From NCBI GenBank assembly GCA_964023205.1, contig OZ026845.1, positions 5,404,001-5,468,000 of the forward strand: a stretch of DNA of 64,000 nucleotides, written 5' to 3'. The stretch comes from Lutraria lutraria. Taxonomy: Eukaryota > Mollusca > Bivalvia > Venerida > Mactridae. Positions 30,601 through 45,600 of the stretch are shown here, piece by piece. The position numbers were made by a program, and so were the translations under genes. The notes under the pieces are model-generated. The model was not told the origin of the DNA and ran no database searches. It worked only from the letters and a program-made list of their open reading frames with translations. Position 1 is the first letter of the stretch. Every line of letters begins with the position of its first letter.

Positions 30601-33600
30601 TAATGTTTAGTAATGTGACCAATCAATGACTTACAATGTTCACAGGACCTTGAACCAATGTTTAATAATGTGACTAATCAATGACATACAATGTTCACAG
30701 GACCTTGAACCAATGTTTAATAATGTGACTAATCAATGACATACAATGTTCACAGGACCTTGAACCAATGTTTGATAATGTGACTAATCAATGACATACA
30801 ATGTTCACAGGACCTTGAACCAATGTTTAATAATGTGACTAATCAATGACATACAATGTTCACAGGACCTTGAACCAATGTTTAATAATGTGACCAATCA
30901 ATGACTTACAATGTTCACAGGACCTTGAACCAATGTTTAATAATGTGACCAATCAATGACTTACAATGTTCACAGGACCTTGAACCAATGTTTAATAATG
31001 TGACTAATCAATGACATACAATGTTCACAGGACCTTGAACCAATGTTTAATAATGTGACTAATCAATGACTTACAATGTTTACAGGACCTTGAACTAATG
31101 TTTAATAATGTGACTAATCAATGACATACAATGTTCACAGGACCTTGAACCAATGTTTAATAATGTGACTAATCAATGACATACAATGTTCACAGGACCT
31201 TGAACCAAAGTTTAATAATGTGACCAATCAATGACTTACAATGTTCACAGGACCTTGAACCAATGTTTAGTAATGTGACCAATCAATGACATACAATGTT
31301 CACAGGACCTTGAACCAATGTTTAATAATGTGACTAATCAATGACTTACAATGTTTACAGGACCTTGAACCAATGTTTAATAATGTGACTAATCAATGAC
31401 ATACAATGTTCACAGGACCTTGAACCAATGTTTAATAATGTGACCAATCAATGACTTACAATGTTTACAGGACCTTGAACCAATGTTTAATAATGTGACC
31501 AATCAATGACTTACAATGTTCACAGGACCTTGAACCAATGTTTAATAATGTGACTAATCAATGACATACAATGTTCACAGGACCTTGAACCAATGTTTAA
31601 TAATGTGACCAATCAATGACTTACAATGTTTACAGGACCTTGAACCAATGTTTAATAATGTGACCAATCAATGACATACAATGTTCACAGGACCTTGAAC
31701 CAATGTTTAATAATGTGACCAATCAATGACATACAATGTTCACAGGACCTTGAACCAATGTTTAATAATGTGACCAATCAATGACTTACAATGTTTACAG
31801 GACCTTGAACCAATGTTTAATAATGTGACTAATCAATGACTTACAATGTTCACAGGACCTTGAACCAATGTTTAATAATGTGACTAATCAATGACATACA
31901 ATGTTCACAGGACCTTGAACCAATGTTTAATAATGTGACCAATCAATGACTTACAATGTTCACAGGACCTTGAACCAATGTTTAGTAATGTGACCAATCA
32001 ATGACATACAATGTTCACAGGACCTTGAACCAATGTTTGATAATGTGACCAATCAATGACTTACAATGTTCACAGGACCTTGAACCAATGTTTAATAATG
32101 TGACTAATCAATGACTTACAATGTTCACAGGACCTTGAACCAATGTTTAATAATGTGACTAATCAATGACATACAATGTTCACAGGACCTTGAACCAATG
32201 TTTAATAATGTGACCAATCAATGACATACAATGTTCACAGGACCTTGAACCAATGTTTGATAATGTGACCAATCAATGACATACAATGTTCACAGGACCT
32301 TGAACCAATGTTTAATAATGTGACCAATCAATGACATACAATGTTCACAGGACCTTGAACCAATGTTTAATAATGTGACCAATCAATGACATACAATGTT
32401 CACAGGACCTTGAACCAATGTTTAATAATGTGACCAATCAATGACTTACAATGTTCACAGGACCTTGAACCAATGTTTAGTAATGTGACTAATCAATGAC
32501 ATACAATGTTCACAGGACCTTGAACCAATGTTTAATAATGTGACTAATCAATGACATACAATGTTCACAGGACCTTGAACCAATGTTTAATAATGTGACC
32601 AATCAATGACTTAAAATGTTCACAGGACCTTGAACCAATGTTTAATAATGTGACCAATCAATGACTTACAATGTTCACAGGACCTTGAACCAATGTTTAA
32701 TAATGTGACCAATCAATGACTTAAAATGTTCACAGGACCTTGAACCAATGTTTAATAATGTGACCAATCAATGACTTAAAATGTTCACAGGACCTTGAAC
32801 CAATGTTTAATAATGTGACCAATCAATGACATACAATGTTCACAGGACCTTGAACCAATGTTTAATAATGTGACCAATCAATGACTTAAAATGTTCACAG
32901 GACCTTGAACCAATGTTTAATAATGTGACCAATCAATGACTTAAAATGTTCACAGGACCTTGAACCAATGTTTAATAATGTGACCAATCAATGACTTAAA
33001 ATGTTCACAGGACCTTGAACCAATGTTTAATAATGTGACCAATCAATGACTTACAATGTTCACAGGACCTTGAACCAATGTTTAATAATGTGACCAATCA
33101 ATGACTTAAAATGTTCACAGGACCTTGAACCAATGTTTAATAATGTGACCAATCAATGACATACAATGTTCACAGGACCTTGAACCAATGTTTAATAATG
33201 TGACTAATCAATGACATACAATGTTCACAGGACCTTGAACCAATGTTTTATGTGACAATCAATGATTTATAATGTTCACAGGACCTTTCATTTAACCAAA
33301 TATTTACTTACAATGCTCATTATTGGACATTGAACCAATATTAATGTAAATCAATGAATTACATACAAAAGGATCAGAGGACATTGAAGCAATGGTTTAT
33401 ATAAAACAATCACTAATGATGGCAACAGAACCATTGAAGAAATTAGAAGTGGACATACAAGAAGTCAGGATTCAACACTGGACAACAGTCAGCTAGCCTC
33501 AAACATTATTATGGAACATTCAGAATGGTGGAAACTGTTGAAGAATATTGGAAACACCTCTACTGCTACTTACCTACTTATTTGTTGCAACTGATTCAAT

Positions 33601-36600
33601 ATTTTAAATCAAAGTATTTTCTTTACTTTCAATACCTTAAAAAGGGAACTTCTCATGTAAGGTAATGAATCCTTGAATGTAATGAATGGGATCATAGTTT
33701 CTAGATCATGCATATTTATTGTTTAATAAAGAAACCTTATTAGGCAATGGTTAATGGGATAAAACATTTATTAAAAAATTGTACATTGTTTTTATTTCAG
33801 ATTGACTGAGAACTCATCTTATATATTCTGATACCCCAATATGTAAAGTTTATGCCATTGAAATGCATGTTTATAATCAATACTGATTCTAAAATACCAC
33901 TTTTATTAAAATACTAGGATTTAAAATGAAGTTAGTGAATGGCTCCACACCATCTAGCGGGCTCATACAAATATCAGTTGATGACGATGTTGGAACAATC
34001 TGCTATCAATCAAATTTTGACAAAATTGCTTCACTTATATGCCGTGACCTTAACTACACTGGTGGTCGAACTCTTTCAAGTTCATTTGACGATGTTGAAT
34101 CCAAGTTATTTATATCATCGATTAGCTGCGATAAAAATGCTACAAGATTCATGGACTGTAAAATGAAGATCGGAAAATCAAGTGATAAAACCAGGAATAG
34201 TTATAGATACCGGAGGAGATGGCATTACAGATATGGAAAAGATTATTGTTGGAAGAAAGGCAATAAGAAGATGGCTGTACAATGCTATGACAAAGGTTTG
34301 AAACAATGATCTTTAGGACGGCTTTACACCGTGGTTCGGATGTTTGTATCGCAACAACTTACACAAAGTTGCTTGTCGTGTCAGTAGATGCACAGATCTT
34401 CACAGCTACTGTAATCAGCTTTCCATGCATTGACCTAGACTGGGAAGGAAATGTATCTCATTCTCTGTATGTATTGAAAGTAGAAGACCACGGAAATGGG
34501 GAAACAGTAGACCATTTAGTGTTTTGGATCAGCTGAAAATATCTTGTCCCCTAAAAAATAGCTAATTGCACTTAAATCACTGAAATTTATTTATTGACAC
34601 ATACTTACACATATGTATTGATTTACACCATTCTATTAATAGGCTTACACAATTCTATTAATAGATTTACACTATTCTATTTATAGACTTACACTATTCT
34701 ATTTATAGACTTACACGATTCTATTAATAGATTTACACACTGTGCATTTATATTTATCTCTTTAAGATCTTTTGACAAAAATCACTGACTTATCTCACTG
34801 CTTTGATTCCACAAATTTTGCTTTTTTAAAAACATATTACCAACTGAATCACCCACAATATTATATCAGCACTTAGCCCACATGCCAACACAGTATGTCG
34901 TAGCATTATGCCTAAAATAAATTGTTTGTTTCTGGTTACCTGACTACCCTAATTTTCATCCGATCCTAGACTTTTTATTAAGCTCAAAGAACAGTGTACA
35001 CACATCTTCTAACTTTTTAACCTTTCCTCTGTGACGCTTACAAAAGCAGAAAAAGCCCCAATCTACCTACCTCCTGGTACCCTATATTTGATGAGCTTGT
35101 TACCAGAAACAAACATATTTTTATGCCTAATTCTGTTTTATATGTGTACATATTAGTTTAGTTATTGTTTACATATCTCGTTCCTAGTACAGATTTATTC
35201 ACTTATTGTGGTATCATTGTTGAGGCACAAAGACATTTTTTTTGCTGATAACTTTCTATTGCTTTTGCTTCAATACAAATGCATTGCCATAATATTACGT
35301 ACACCTTGTCACATGCATTACATTGCTCCAATCTTTTTCTAAAAAGTGCTGAAACTGTATAATACTGATGTTACAAATAATGGAATTTTATTGTAATGGT
35401 TAGAATTCCTTTTTTTAATAGTAAGATAAACATGCATTATGTCACACATGATACCACAACAAAGTTAGATTCAGTTACCTTAGATAGATAAATACAATAG
35501 ATTTATTGTCATTTTTTATTTAAAAGAAAAAAATGTCTCTAATGGCAGTCTTGTACTGTTTTATGCCCCAACACCGAGTTCTAGATAATCTAACCTACTA
35601 TATTCTATATGTGTAAAATATTTTATATTGCACATACTAGTAACTGCAAATTGTGATGTCATTTATTTTTGAAGGGGAAATTAGATTTCTTTACCGTCAA
35701 ACCTGTTCAGAAAATCACAGAAAACAGGCTAGGCATGTATCGGTGCTTCACACCAGGCACAATAAAGAACCGGGACAAACTTTTTGAAAAGAGTAGGGAT
35801 ATAAATGTCCAGTTCTGCAGTATTTTACTTCTGAAATGACTATAGCTGTAGAATAGGCCGTTATAACAGATAAATAAATAAAATGATTAAGCATGAATAT
35901 GTCGTTAATTGAAAATAAATGACTTCACAAAACCTGTTCACATAATTATATTTATATTTTAAAAAATCACTGTATAATATGCTTTATTTCACTGTACTAA
36001 ATTTTTTCATTAATTTCATGTTTATTAACATAATGATTTTTAAAATGTCTATAATTTTCAATTCGAGGTGACAAAAAACATTGAAAATATTGTGTTTTTA
36101 TTTAAATGAAAAATAAAATGTACAGTAATATCCCTGAAAACCAGACCTCTTCCAGACTGGGTCAGTCCGGTTTTCTGAGAATTTCAGTTTTCGTAAAACT
36201 TAAATTCCTAAAATAAAAAAATGGACTAAAAAATCATCAGATTTTCAGAAAATTCTGGTTTTCAAGAAGTCAGTTTTCAGGGGTTTTCCTGTACAAAGTT
36301 TTATTATAATATTTTATTTCAAACTCTTTAAAAATGTTTACTGTTCATGCATACTTTTGTTTGTATTACTGTTTAATTTAGATGTAAGTTTTGTCTGTAA
36401 TGAATTTATAAAACTTACTATTAAGTACCAATGATATGAAACAGATGCCATTTCTTTCTAAGATGATTCAGTGAGAATGTTTTTTATTACAGTTTTCTAT
36501 ATATACATTTTCGTATTATTTTAGTGAGATTATCAAAAACCAATGATTTGAATTATGGAATATTAGAGATGTACAATGAGAAAGAACAATGGTCAGCAGT

Positions 36601-39600
36601 TTGTGATGTTGGCTTTTCTGTGTCGGCCGCTCGTGTTGCTTGCCGCCAGCTAGGTTATCAAGATGGCAGATTCCAACCAGGTACATATTCCAAGCTTTAC
36701 TTAGCTCTATTGTTAGAATGTTGTGGTAATTTCAAGAAAATTCAATTTTAGATAGAACTTTCATTGGATGTTTAGACATATTGCACTCAAGTTAAAAAAT
36801 GTCATTATTATCAATCTCAAAATTCAGCTAATTAATGTTACTCTGTTTGATATTACAGTGTTGTTTTTATGAATCAATTAATGTCTGTCTGTGATCTCAG
36901 TATAATTTATATAAAGGCTACTTACTATCCATGATGGAGGATTGAACATTCTTATAATATGGATTTATATATTCATGAAGATTTAACATGGACTACATTT
37001 AAATATTGTAGGTTTTAGAAATCCCTAATACCAAAATACCATAAAATGAAAAAAAATTAGTAGACCAAAAGTGGACGAAATCAATGAAAACAGGATATGT
37101 TTATCGTTTACTTCATTTTATGAATATTATTGACAATATGTTGCTTCAGTCAGTAAAAGTAAAAAGTTGATTAACTGTTAGCTGTCTGACCGTGATTTTT
37201 GGCAATGTCCCTAAGTTTTGAAAGAGCGAAAAAATTTGGGAATTATTTGTACGTCCAAAGTATGACAGTAATGTTAGGATTGAGAAACTTTTCCAATTTT
37301 TGGAGATTTTCAATTTTCATACAGTTCAGAAATAACAAAGCAGTAATTTTTGTCCTTGAGCTGTTTGTCTAATTAATAATTTATTATATGATATATTTCT
37401 TTCAGGATCTGTACTGGGTACAAATGCGAGCGAGAAGATTGCAATAAACAGGGTGAAATGTAATGGCGGAGAGAAAACTCTTGAGGAATGTGATTATAAT
37501 TATGGAAGCTGTTCCTCCGGACATTATATCACTGTTTTCTGTAATAAAACTGTGATCATGGAGAAAGGTATTACTTAATTAATTAATTGTAGATTAATCT
37601 ATAGTACATGTAGTGAGATTTATGCTGTGGTTGTAATGAGGATTCATTACCTACTGGCAGTTCTGGTTCTCTTGAAGTGGAGTAAATTTTTTTCATTGGT
37701 ACATTTTCACGAGAAATGCCAATTTGTATCCTTTTTGGCCTTATTTTAACTTTAAGTATGATGATCAACATGAATGCATCCTTTTATCATCAGATAATGC
37801 TTGGATAGTATGGCAACTTTACATGTATTTTTATTCCCTTCCCTGGAAGGTGAACGGGATATAGTGATGGTCTCTGTCCATGAGCTTGTACATCAAAAAT
37901 ATATTTCTCCAAAACCCTTTGAGGTGTTTGCTTGAAACTTAAAATTAAGTTAAGGAGAATCAGATTAAATGCAGAGTTCAAGACAAACATTATTTTCCAT
38001 GGCCTCTATACACTGAGAAAGCCTTCAAAGGGGGATTGTCCATGTTGTGCATGGTTATTATTTTAGTTATGTTTCCCAGAAAAATCCTTGCTTGTAACTT
38101 CATCATGTGTCAGATTAAAAATTTGATAAGATATGATTCTCCCAAACATCTGATACCATTTATGTACAGATTAAAAATTACATAAGCTATGCTGACAATA
38201 TTGTTATATAATGCTAACTTATATTTTTTTTACAGAAGTTCTTACCTTAAAGATTAAGAGTGGTTTATACTATGGTTCAATTGAGGCTAACAAGTATGGT
38301 TTCTGGGGACCTATATGTCCCACAAACTGGACAGACTCTACAGCCAGGGCTGCGTGTCGACAGCTCGGATACGTCGGTGGTGTGGCTTATAATGGCACAA
38401 GTCAGCTTGACACACCAATGGCGCTGGGAAATTTCAAATGTAGTGACGCCAATCTGAATTTAAGTGCCTGTAGTTATAATGGTTTTAATGAAGATATTGG
38501 CTGTCAATATCCTATCAAGGGAAGATATTTACGTCCAACAGCTGGAGTACTGTGTTACAATCATGACGGTTAGTATTAAAATACATCAATTTTCAACCAT
38601 ATTTGTCTAAAGAATGGTCATGCTTGTCTATGCTTACGCATGGCTATTTCAGTCAGAACCTAGTGCCCTACTTTTTCCTTGAAAAGTTGACAATGTTATT
38701 TTACCCTTTCAATGGGCTTTGATATTGTAAAAATACAAGTGTTAGGTATGCTTCGATGTTTTGCTGATATGAATTGCCGTAGAAAGACACCATAAAATTG
38801 TGGATGAAATCACATTACTTTTAAAGTACATGTAATTGTCAAGACTCTATGTTAAAGGTTGTCATATAGGTTGTCATAACCGAGATTGAGGTCGGGACTA
38901 CTTCATGTTGTCGATAATTTATTTCAGAGGGTGTTAAATTCAACAAAGACGATAAGGGACGTGTACAAATTATGTTTAATGGACAGTGGGGCCGTGTTTG
39001 TAACAGCAGTTGGGGAGATGAGGAGGCTGGCGTATTCTGTAGACAGTTGGGGTATATAGATGGAATGGCTTCAAAAATCAAAGAGAGAAGTGTTGGGCAT
39101 GTGTGGATGAATTATATCAATTGTAATGGCAATGAAAAGTCTATCTTAGAATGTAAAAACACTTGGACACCAGGATCTGCTAACTGTGATGATGCTGGAG
39201 TTGTCTGCCTTCACTCAGGTAACTGAGAAATGTTTGCGCAGGGGTATTTTTAGGAATAGGGGAAGAGGCTAGGTGCTTGTAAAGGGGAGAAATTACATGA
39301 AAGAGGCAAATTTGAAGAATATTCAAAATGAAAATAGGGGAATAGCTATTTTAGGGGATTAATATGGTTTTTTTGCCTAAGGGGAAGATGCTAACTCAGT
39401 GTCACATTCTTAGAAAAAAAAATCCTGGCTTGATATAGCCTTTTCCATATTATGGAAGAAAGAATATTTGTATATATCTGTAAATTGAATGGAAACACTC
39501 AGTGAAGAGGGGTAGACATTCAGTATTTTTATCAGCTGATGCTAAATCATTTATCATTCTTAATATATATACATGTAACTACTTATCATACATTACCTCC

Positions 39601-42600
39601 ATTACGTACAAGATGGATGTCTTTGCTGAGCTACCTACAAAAACTCATCATCAGTTTGTTCCCTCCTGATTTAACATATGTTTGTCTACTTTATCAAGCT
39701 TTTTTGTCATATTTAAGAGGAACTATTGAAGTTTGACTAGCCTAATGTTTTATCAGTATTCTTGTTTCTGAAGGGGCCACTGGTTTGGTGCAAGTATAGA
39801 GTCTTTGCTCTTACTGACTAGCCCATAGCTTGGGTCTAGTAAAGTTCTAGTATGGCTTGTAAACTTTCTCAAAATTTGTATTAGGGGTAGGGATAAATGG
39901 CTTATTTTAGCCCACTTAATAGTATGGTCTAATGCTTTACAAAAAGTAGCTCAATTTTATTATGTTCCTGTATCAATAGATTCAATGGGGGCATACTGAA
40001 TTTAGTCTGTCTGTCTGTCCCAAACTTTAAGACTAAAGGTCAAGATCACCCCGAGGAGCATTCATTGTGTTTTAAAAACACGTCTTGTTCAGATCTGACA
40101 CAAACTAACATTATTATTATCAACCTTTTCAGTAAAATTGTGATTTCTGTTTTTAGTGATGTTAGTTAAAGGTAATCGTAAATCTCATGGAGCTGTTGAG
40201 GTGAACATAAACAAACATTGGGGCCTGGTATGTAACGATCATTGGGACCAGATAGATGTTGGTAAGTACTGTATCTATCATATTTTTAGTCTTTTTTGTA
40301 TCACAAAACCAGCAACATTAGCATATGATAATTTGAGATACTTCTTAATTACAGTTGAATCTCGTTATGTCAAACTCGCTTATATCAAAATTTCGGTTAT
40401 GTCAAACTGTTTCGTTGGGTCCCGATTTTTTTGCTCTTTCTCTATATGAAATTAATCTGTTTACCTCCAATTCACTTATCTCAAAATTTCGTTTATGTCA
40501 AACTAAATTTTTGTCCCCGTGACTCTAATTAGCATGTTGTTTGAGTTCTTTATCTCAAAGTTGAAGCAGATCAGCGAACAATGGACGCTTTCACACCTAC
40601 CATGACATTTTGCTAATTGAACGATTTAAATGCTCCGGGAGATATATAATCGTGTGACAAACAGAGAGCACACGTGTAGTGTAGCATGATAATTATACCT
40701 GTTATTTGACTTAACTAAAATTATGGTAGGTAAGGTAAACAAATACGCACCACGTATAACTTCGGCTGCCCTGAGTATCCGAATACTAGGATACTCGTAG
40801 GTTTAACTTGAACAATTAATAACGATTACTTGCCATCTATGATAGTGTCGGATTCCAATCTTAGTAAAATGATCTTAGCTTGATAAAAATACTTAATTCC
40901 GAGAGCGTGATCGACGTTGCAACGAACGGATTCATCTTACATTATGTACGGAATGCGTACACATCCGAAAATATGTAAAGCTAGACGCTCCGTTTTTTTC
41001 GAATTCTTTCAACAAATTTCGTAAATAAGTATTTTATGTTGGGACAATAAGTGTTGATATCGATTATTATGAATAGATACATAATTATTTTGTTTCTTCT
41101 CTACGTATGCACATGTTTTATTCGAATCGTAATCAAACATGCATTGTTATTTTAAATAAAGGCTACTGTACGTGCGTGTACAAAAACACTTTAAAACATA
41201 TATAATTATACAGTATTTGTTTATCTCAAATTTCGTTTATCTCAAACTAATTTCCACGGTCCCTAGAAATTTGAGATAACGAGATTCAACTGTATATTCT
41301 TTAAGTATGTTAGTATGATTTTAAATTCAGTCAAAACTTCGTGGGACTTGCCAAAATACTTTGATATAAACAAACTTCGATATAGGAATTTCGATACCCG
41401 TGTTTACATTTTAGAGCTAAAGTCAGTGTGTCATAATAATAACTTAATTATTTTCGTACATTTTGCAAAATACTGACTAACTTTTACCAACATAATTGAT
41501 ACAATATTTTGCTAATTACATGCTGATATATTATATGACAGATATCACATGTAGACAGTTAGGATATCAACATGGACTACCATTATGTTGTTCTCCATAT
41601 GGGTATGTTAAGTCACACAGTATTATGGAGACAGTAAAATGTAAAGGGAACGAGAAACGATTAATTGATTGCCCTCATGAACTTCCTTATGGTGCCATGT
41701 GCTCAATGGACTATGCTGCCACTGCTTGTTTTAATGGATCTCTACCTACAGGTAATGAAAAAATATGTTAAAAATCTCATTCAGTTAGTTACGGAATGAA
41801 ATATAAAGACAATATTTTTTTAGTCCATTTGAATATGTGTGACAGCACCTTTTTAGATATATCCAAAATTGAATAAAAAAAAACTTTAGACCTTAGCAGA
41901 AATTGAATTAAATTTGCATGATTATAATAAAATTTGATAAATACTAATTAATGAGACATATAATCACGTCAACTGCAGAGGCTAAGCTGTCAATCAAAGG
42001 AAAGAATGGCGCTGGACTTGTGGCTGTTGAATTTATGAATATAAGTGGACGTGTTTGTGCTGATGACTGGGATGATCTCGATGCTCTTGTTGTATGTAAA
42101 CAACTTGGCTATGCTAATGGTAAGATTTTAATCTGAGATTGTATGAACTCAACATATATCAAGGGCCGCTGCTGTGGTCCAGTGGATTTGTGACACCCAG
42201 CGATACAAAAGCTAAAATTTTGCCCCTAAGGAGTTACATGGTTACAATGAATTGTCAATAACTGAAATTGAGAAACAAGGCATAAAATTATGAAATTATC
42301 AAATTATGCATGTTGTTTTAATAACGTATATGCCTGTACATTTTAAGTCATGTCTTATAATAACAATAACTTTGTTTATTATGTTTTCAGGTCATGCATA
42401 CAGACACTACAAATGGAGTACTGGCAGGGGAGATAATGCACCATTTTGGACATCCCAAGTTAAATGTAATGGTACAGAACGTACTTTTGATGAATGTCCT
42501 AAAATACCATATGGACAAGTAAAGGATTGTGTTGCTAGACATTTTGCCGGTGCTATGTGTTATCAGGCACACAGTATGTATTCTAAATATGTATATATTG

Positions 42601-45600
42601 TTTTTACTAACTTTCCTTTTATATCATATGAAATGTTCCTGCTGTGCAAGAATCTACATGGATAAAACAGAATCTCTTCTGGTATAATTCTGTTCATAGT
42701 CAATATTTTTGTTTAAATAGTCTCCATGAAAAAAATTCACTATTCACTGTGCAGTCATATAGTTAAGTGTGTATTTCATGTTTGCATCATTTCTAGGAGT
42801 TGCAAGCATTCATCTTATATTGTATTTCCTTGTAGACATAGCTTACAGAATCGCTGGCGGCAGTGAAAATCATGGTCGTGTAGAAGTCTCCGTAGATAGA
42901 GTTTGGGGAACTGTTTGTAATCGTTACTGGGATCGTAAAGATGCTAAGGTGCTGTGTCGTTACTTCGGTTTTAAAACTGGGTCACCATTATATACGGGTA
43001 AATTTGGTACGCCGCCCAAGAAGGTGTATGAATCCAATCTTCACTGTAATGGTTCTGAAGCATCATTGCAGCGCTGTCCGCATGAAGGCTGGGAGCAGCC
43101 AAAACCTGATAAAAATTGTCTCGATCATTCCAAGGATGCAGCTGTGTACTGTTATAATTCAGGTATCAAATGTATCATTATTTATATCCCCACACACTAT
43201 CAGTGTTGAATTGTACTTGACATAAAATGTCCTGTCACATTTCTTGTTTAACTGTAACAAAATTGATTTCAAAATAACTTGGCTTGATTGTTCAACCACA
43301 TTAGACAGTGAGTGTGTAGCACACAAGATCCAGACCCATACCTTCAAGGACACACTTTAAGGTCAAAGGTTAAATATGGAGTTTGCTTTGCCTAAGCTGG
43401 TATGTTGTGTGCAAAACCTCAAGGTCAAGGTCACACCTGAAAGTCAAAGAGAAAATATGGGGCGGTACCATGAACACATCTAATGTCATTCATTGTTTTG
43501 AAGGCATTATTTTAGCTGACTGGATAATTTTAAAATTTACAGTGACAGTCAAACCTGTGTACAAAGGTCACCTTTGGGAAATACATAATGTAGCCTTTAT
43601 TCACAGGTGTCCTTTATTCTGAGGGCCACCATAGGGAGAAACATAATGTAGCCTTTATTCACAGGACTGGTGTCCTTCATTCTGAGGGCCACCTTTGGGA
43701 GGAACATAATGTAGCCTTTATTCACAGGTGTCCTTCATTCTGAGAGCCACCTTTGGGAGAAACATAACGTAGCCTTTATTCACAGGTGTCCTTCATTCTG
43801 AGAGCCACCTTTGGGAGAAACATAATGTAGCCTTTATTCACAGGTGTCCTTTATTCTGAAGGCCACCTTTGGGAGAAACATAATGTAGCCTTTATTCACA
43901 GGTGTCCTTTATTCTGAAGGCCACCTTTGGAAGAAACATAATGTAGCCTTTATTCACAGGTGTCCTTTATTCTGAGGGCCACCTTTGTGAGAAAGATACT
44001 GTAGTCTTTATTCACAGGTGTCCTTCATTCTGAGAGCCACCTTTGGGAGAAACATAACGTAGCCTTTATTCACAGGTGTCCTTTATTCTGAGGGCCACCT
44101 TTGGGAGAAACATAATGTAGCCTTTATTCACAGGTGTCCTTTATTCTGAAGACCACCTTTGGGAGAAAAATACTGTAGTCTTTATTCACAGGTGTCCTTT
44201 ATTCTGAGGGCCACCTTTGGGAGAATCATAATGTAGCCTTTACTCACAGGTGTCCTTTATTCTGAGGGCCACCTTTGGGAGAATCATAATGTAGCCTTTA
44301 TTCACAGGTGTCCTTTATTCTGAGAGCCACCTTTGGGAGAAACATACTGTAGCCTTTATTCACAGGTGTCCTTCATTCTGAGAGCCACCTTTGGGAGAAT
44401 CATAATGTAGCCTTTATTCACAGGTGTCCTTTAGTCTGAGGGCCATCTTTGGGAGAAACATACTGTAGCCTTTATTCACAGTTGTCCTTTATTCTGAGGG
44501 CCACCTTTGGGAGAAACATAATGTAGCCTTTATTCACAGGTGTCCTTCATTCTGAGAGCCACCTTTGGGAGAAACATAATGTAGCCTTTATTCACAGGTG
44601 TCCTTTATTCTGAGGGCCACCTTTGGGAGAAACATACTGTAGCCTTTATTCACAGGTGTCCTTCATTCTGAGAGCCACCTTTGGGAGAAACATACTGTAG
44701 CCTTTCTTCACAGGTGTCCTTTATTCTGAGAGCCACCTTTGGGAGAAACATAATGTAGCCTTTATTCACAGGTGTCCTTTATTCTGAGAGCCACCTTTGG
44801 GAGGAACATAATGTAGCCTTTATTCACAGGTGTCCTTTATTCTGAGGGCCACCTTTGGGAGAATCATAATGTAGCCTTTATTCACAGGTGTCCTTTATTC
44901 TGAGAGCCACCTTTGGGAGAAACATACTGTAGCCTTTATTCACAGGTGTCCTTTATTCTGAGAGCCACCTTTGGGAGAAACATAATGTAGCCTTTATTCA
45001 CAGGTGTCCTTTATTCTGAGGGCCACCTTTGGGAGAATCATAATGTAGCCTTTATTCACAGGTGTCCTTTATTCGGAGAGCCACCTTTGGGAGAAACATA
45101 CTGTAGCCTTTATTCACAGGTGTCCTTTATTCTGAGAGCCACCTTTGGGAGAAACATAATGTAGCCTTTATTCACAGGTGTCCTTTATTCTGAGGGCCAC
45201 CTTTGGGAGAATCATAATGTAGCCTTTATTCACAGGTGTCCTTTATTCGGAGGTCATTTTGTTCTAAGTTCTCAATGAATGTTTTAAAGAATGACCCTTA
45301 TTTATGGGGTTGCCTTTATTTGGAAGTGGCTGTTTACCTAGGTTTGTCTACGTTATCAAAAAATGTGGATTATGAATTTGACAGTACTGATTTTGTTTTG
45401 TTTCAGTGAAACTTGGCTCTGGTGTAGGCGATCATATCTCGAATGGACCAGTTCTATATTATAATGCAGTAAACAATACTTGGAAGGCAATTTGTGACAA
45501 AGGTTTCAATGATTACAGTGCAACCCTGGTGTGTAATGAACTAGGATTTGATGCCGGAAAATCTATTAAGGGCTCGGCGTATGGGAAGATATATGAAAAG

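Noticed and set aside
28118..33420. Regular array resembling a CRISPR
   Set aside because: Units are contiguous and near-identical with no unique spacers, and the DNA is clearly eukaryotic. It is a satellite.
34306..34536. 76-residue open frame directly after exon 22
   Set aside because: It has no SRCR cysteine pattern and matches no family I know. It is most likely chance coding in an intron.
40352..41292. Transposase gene in the pogo/Tigger-like element
   Set aside because: No open frame of useful length is present; the element is nonautonomous.
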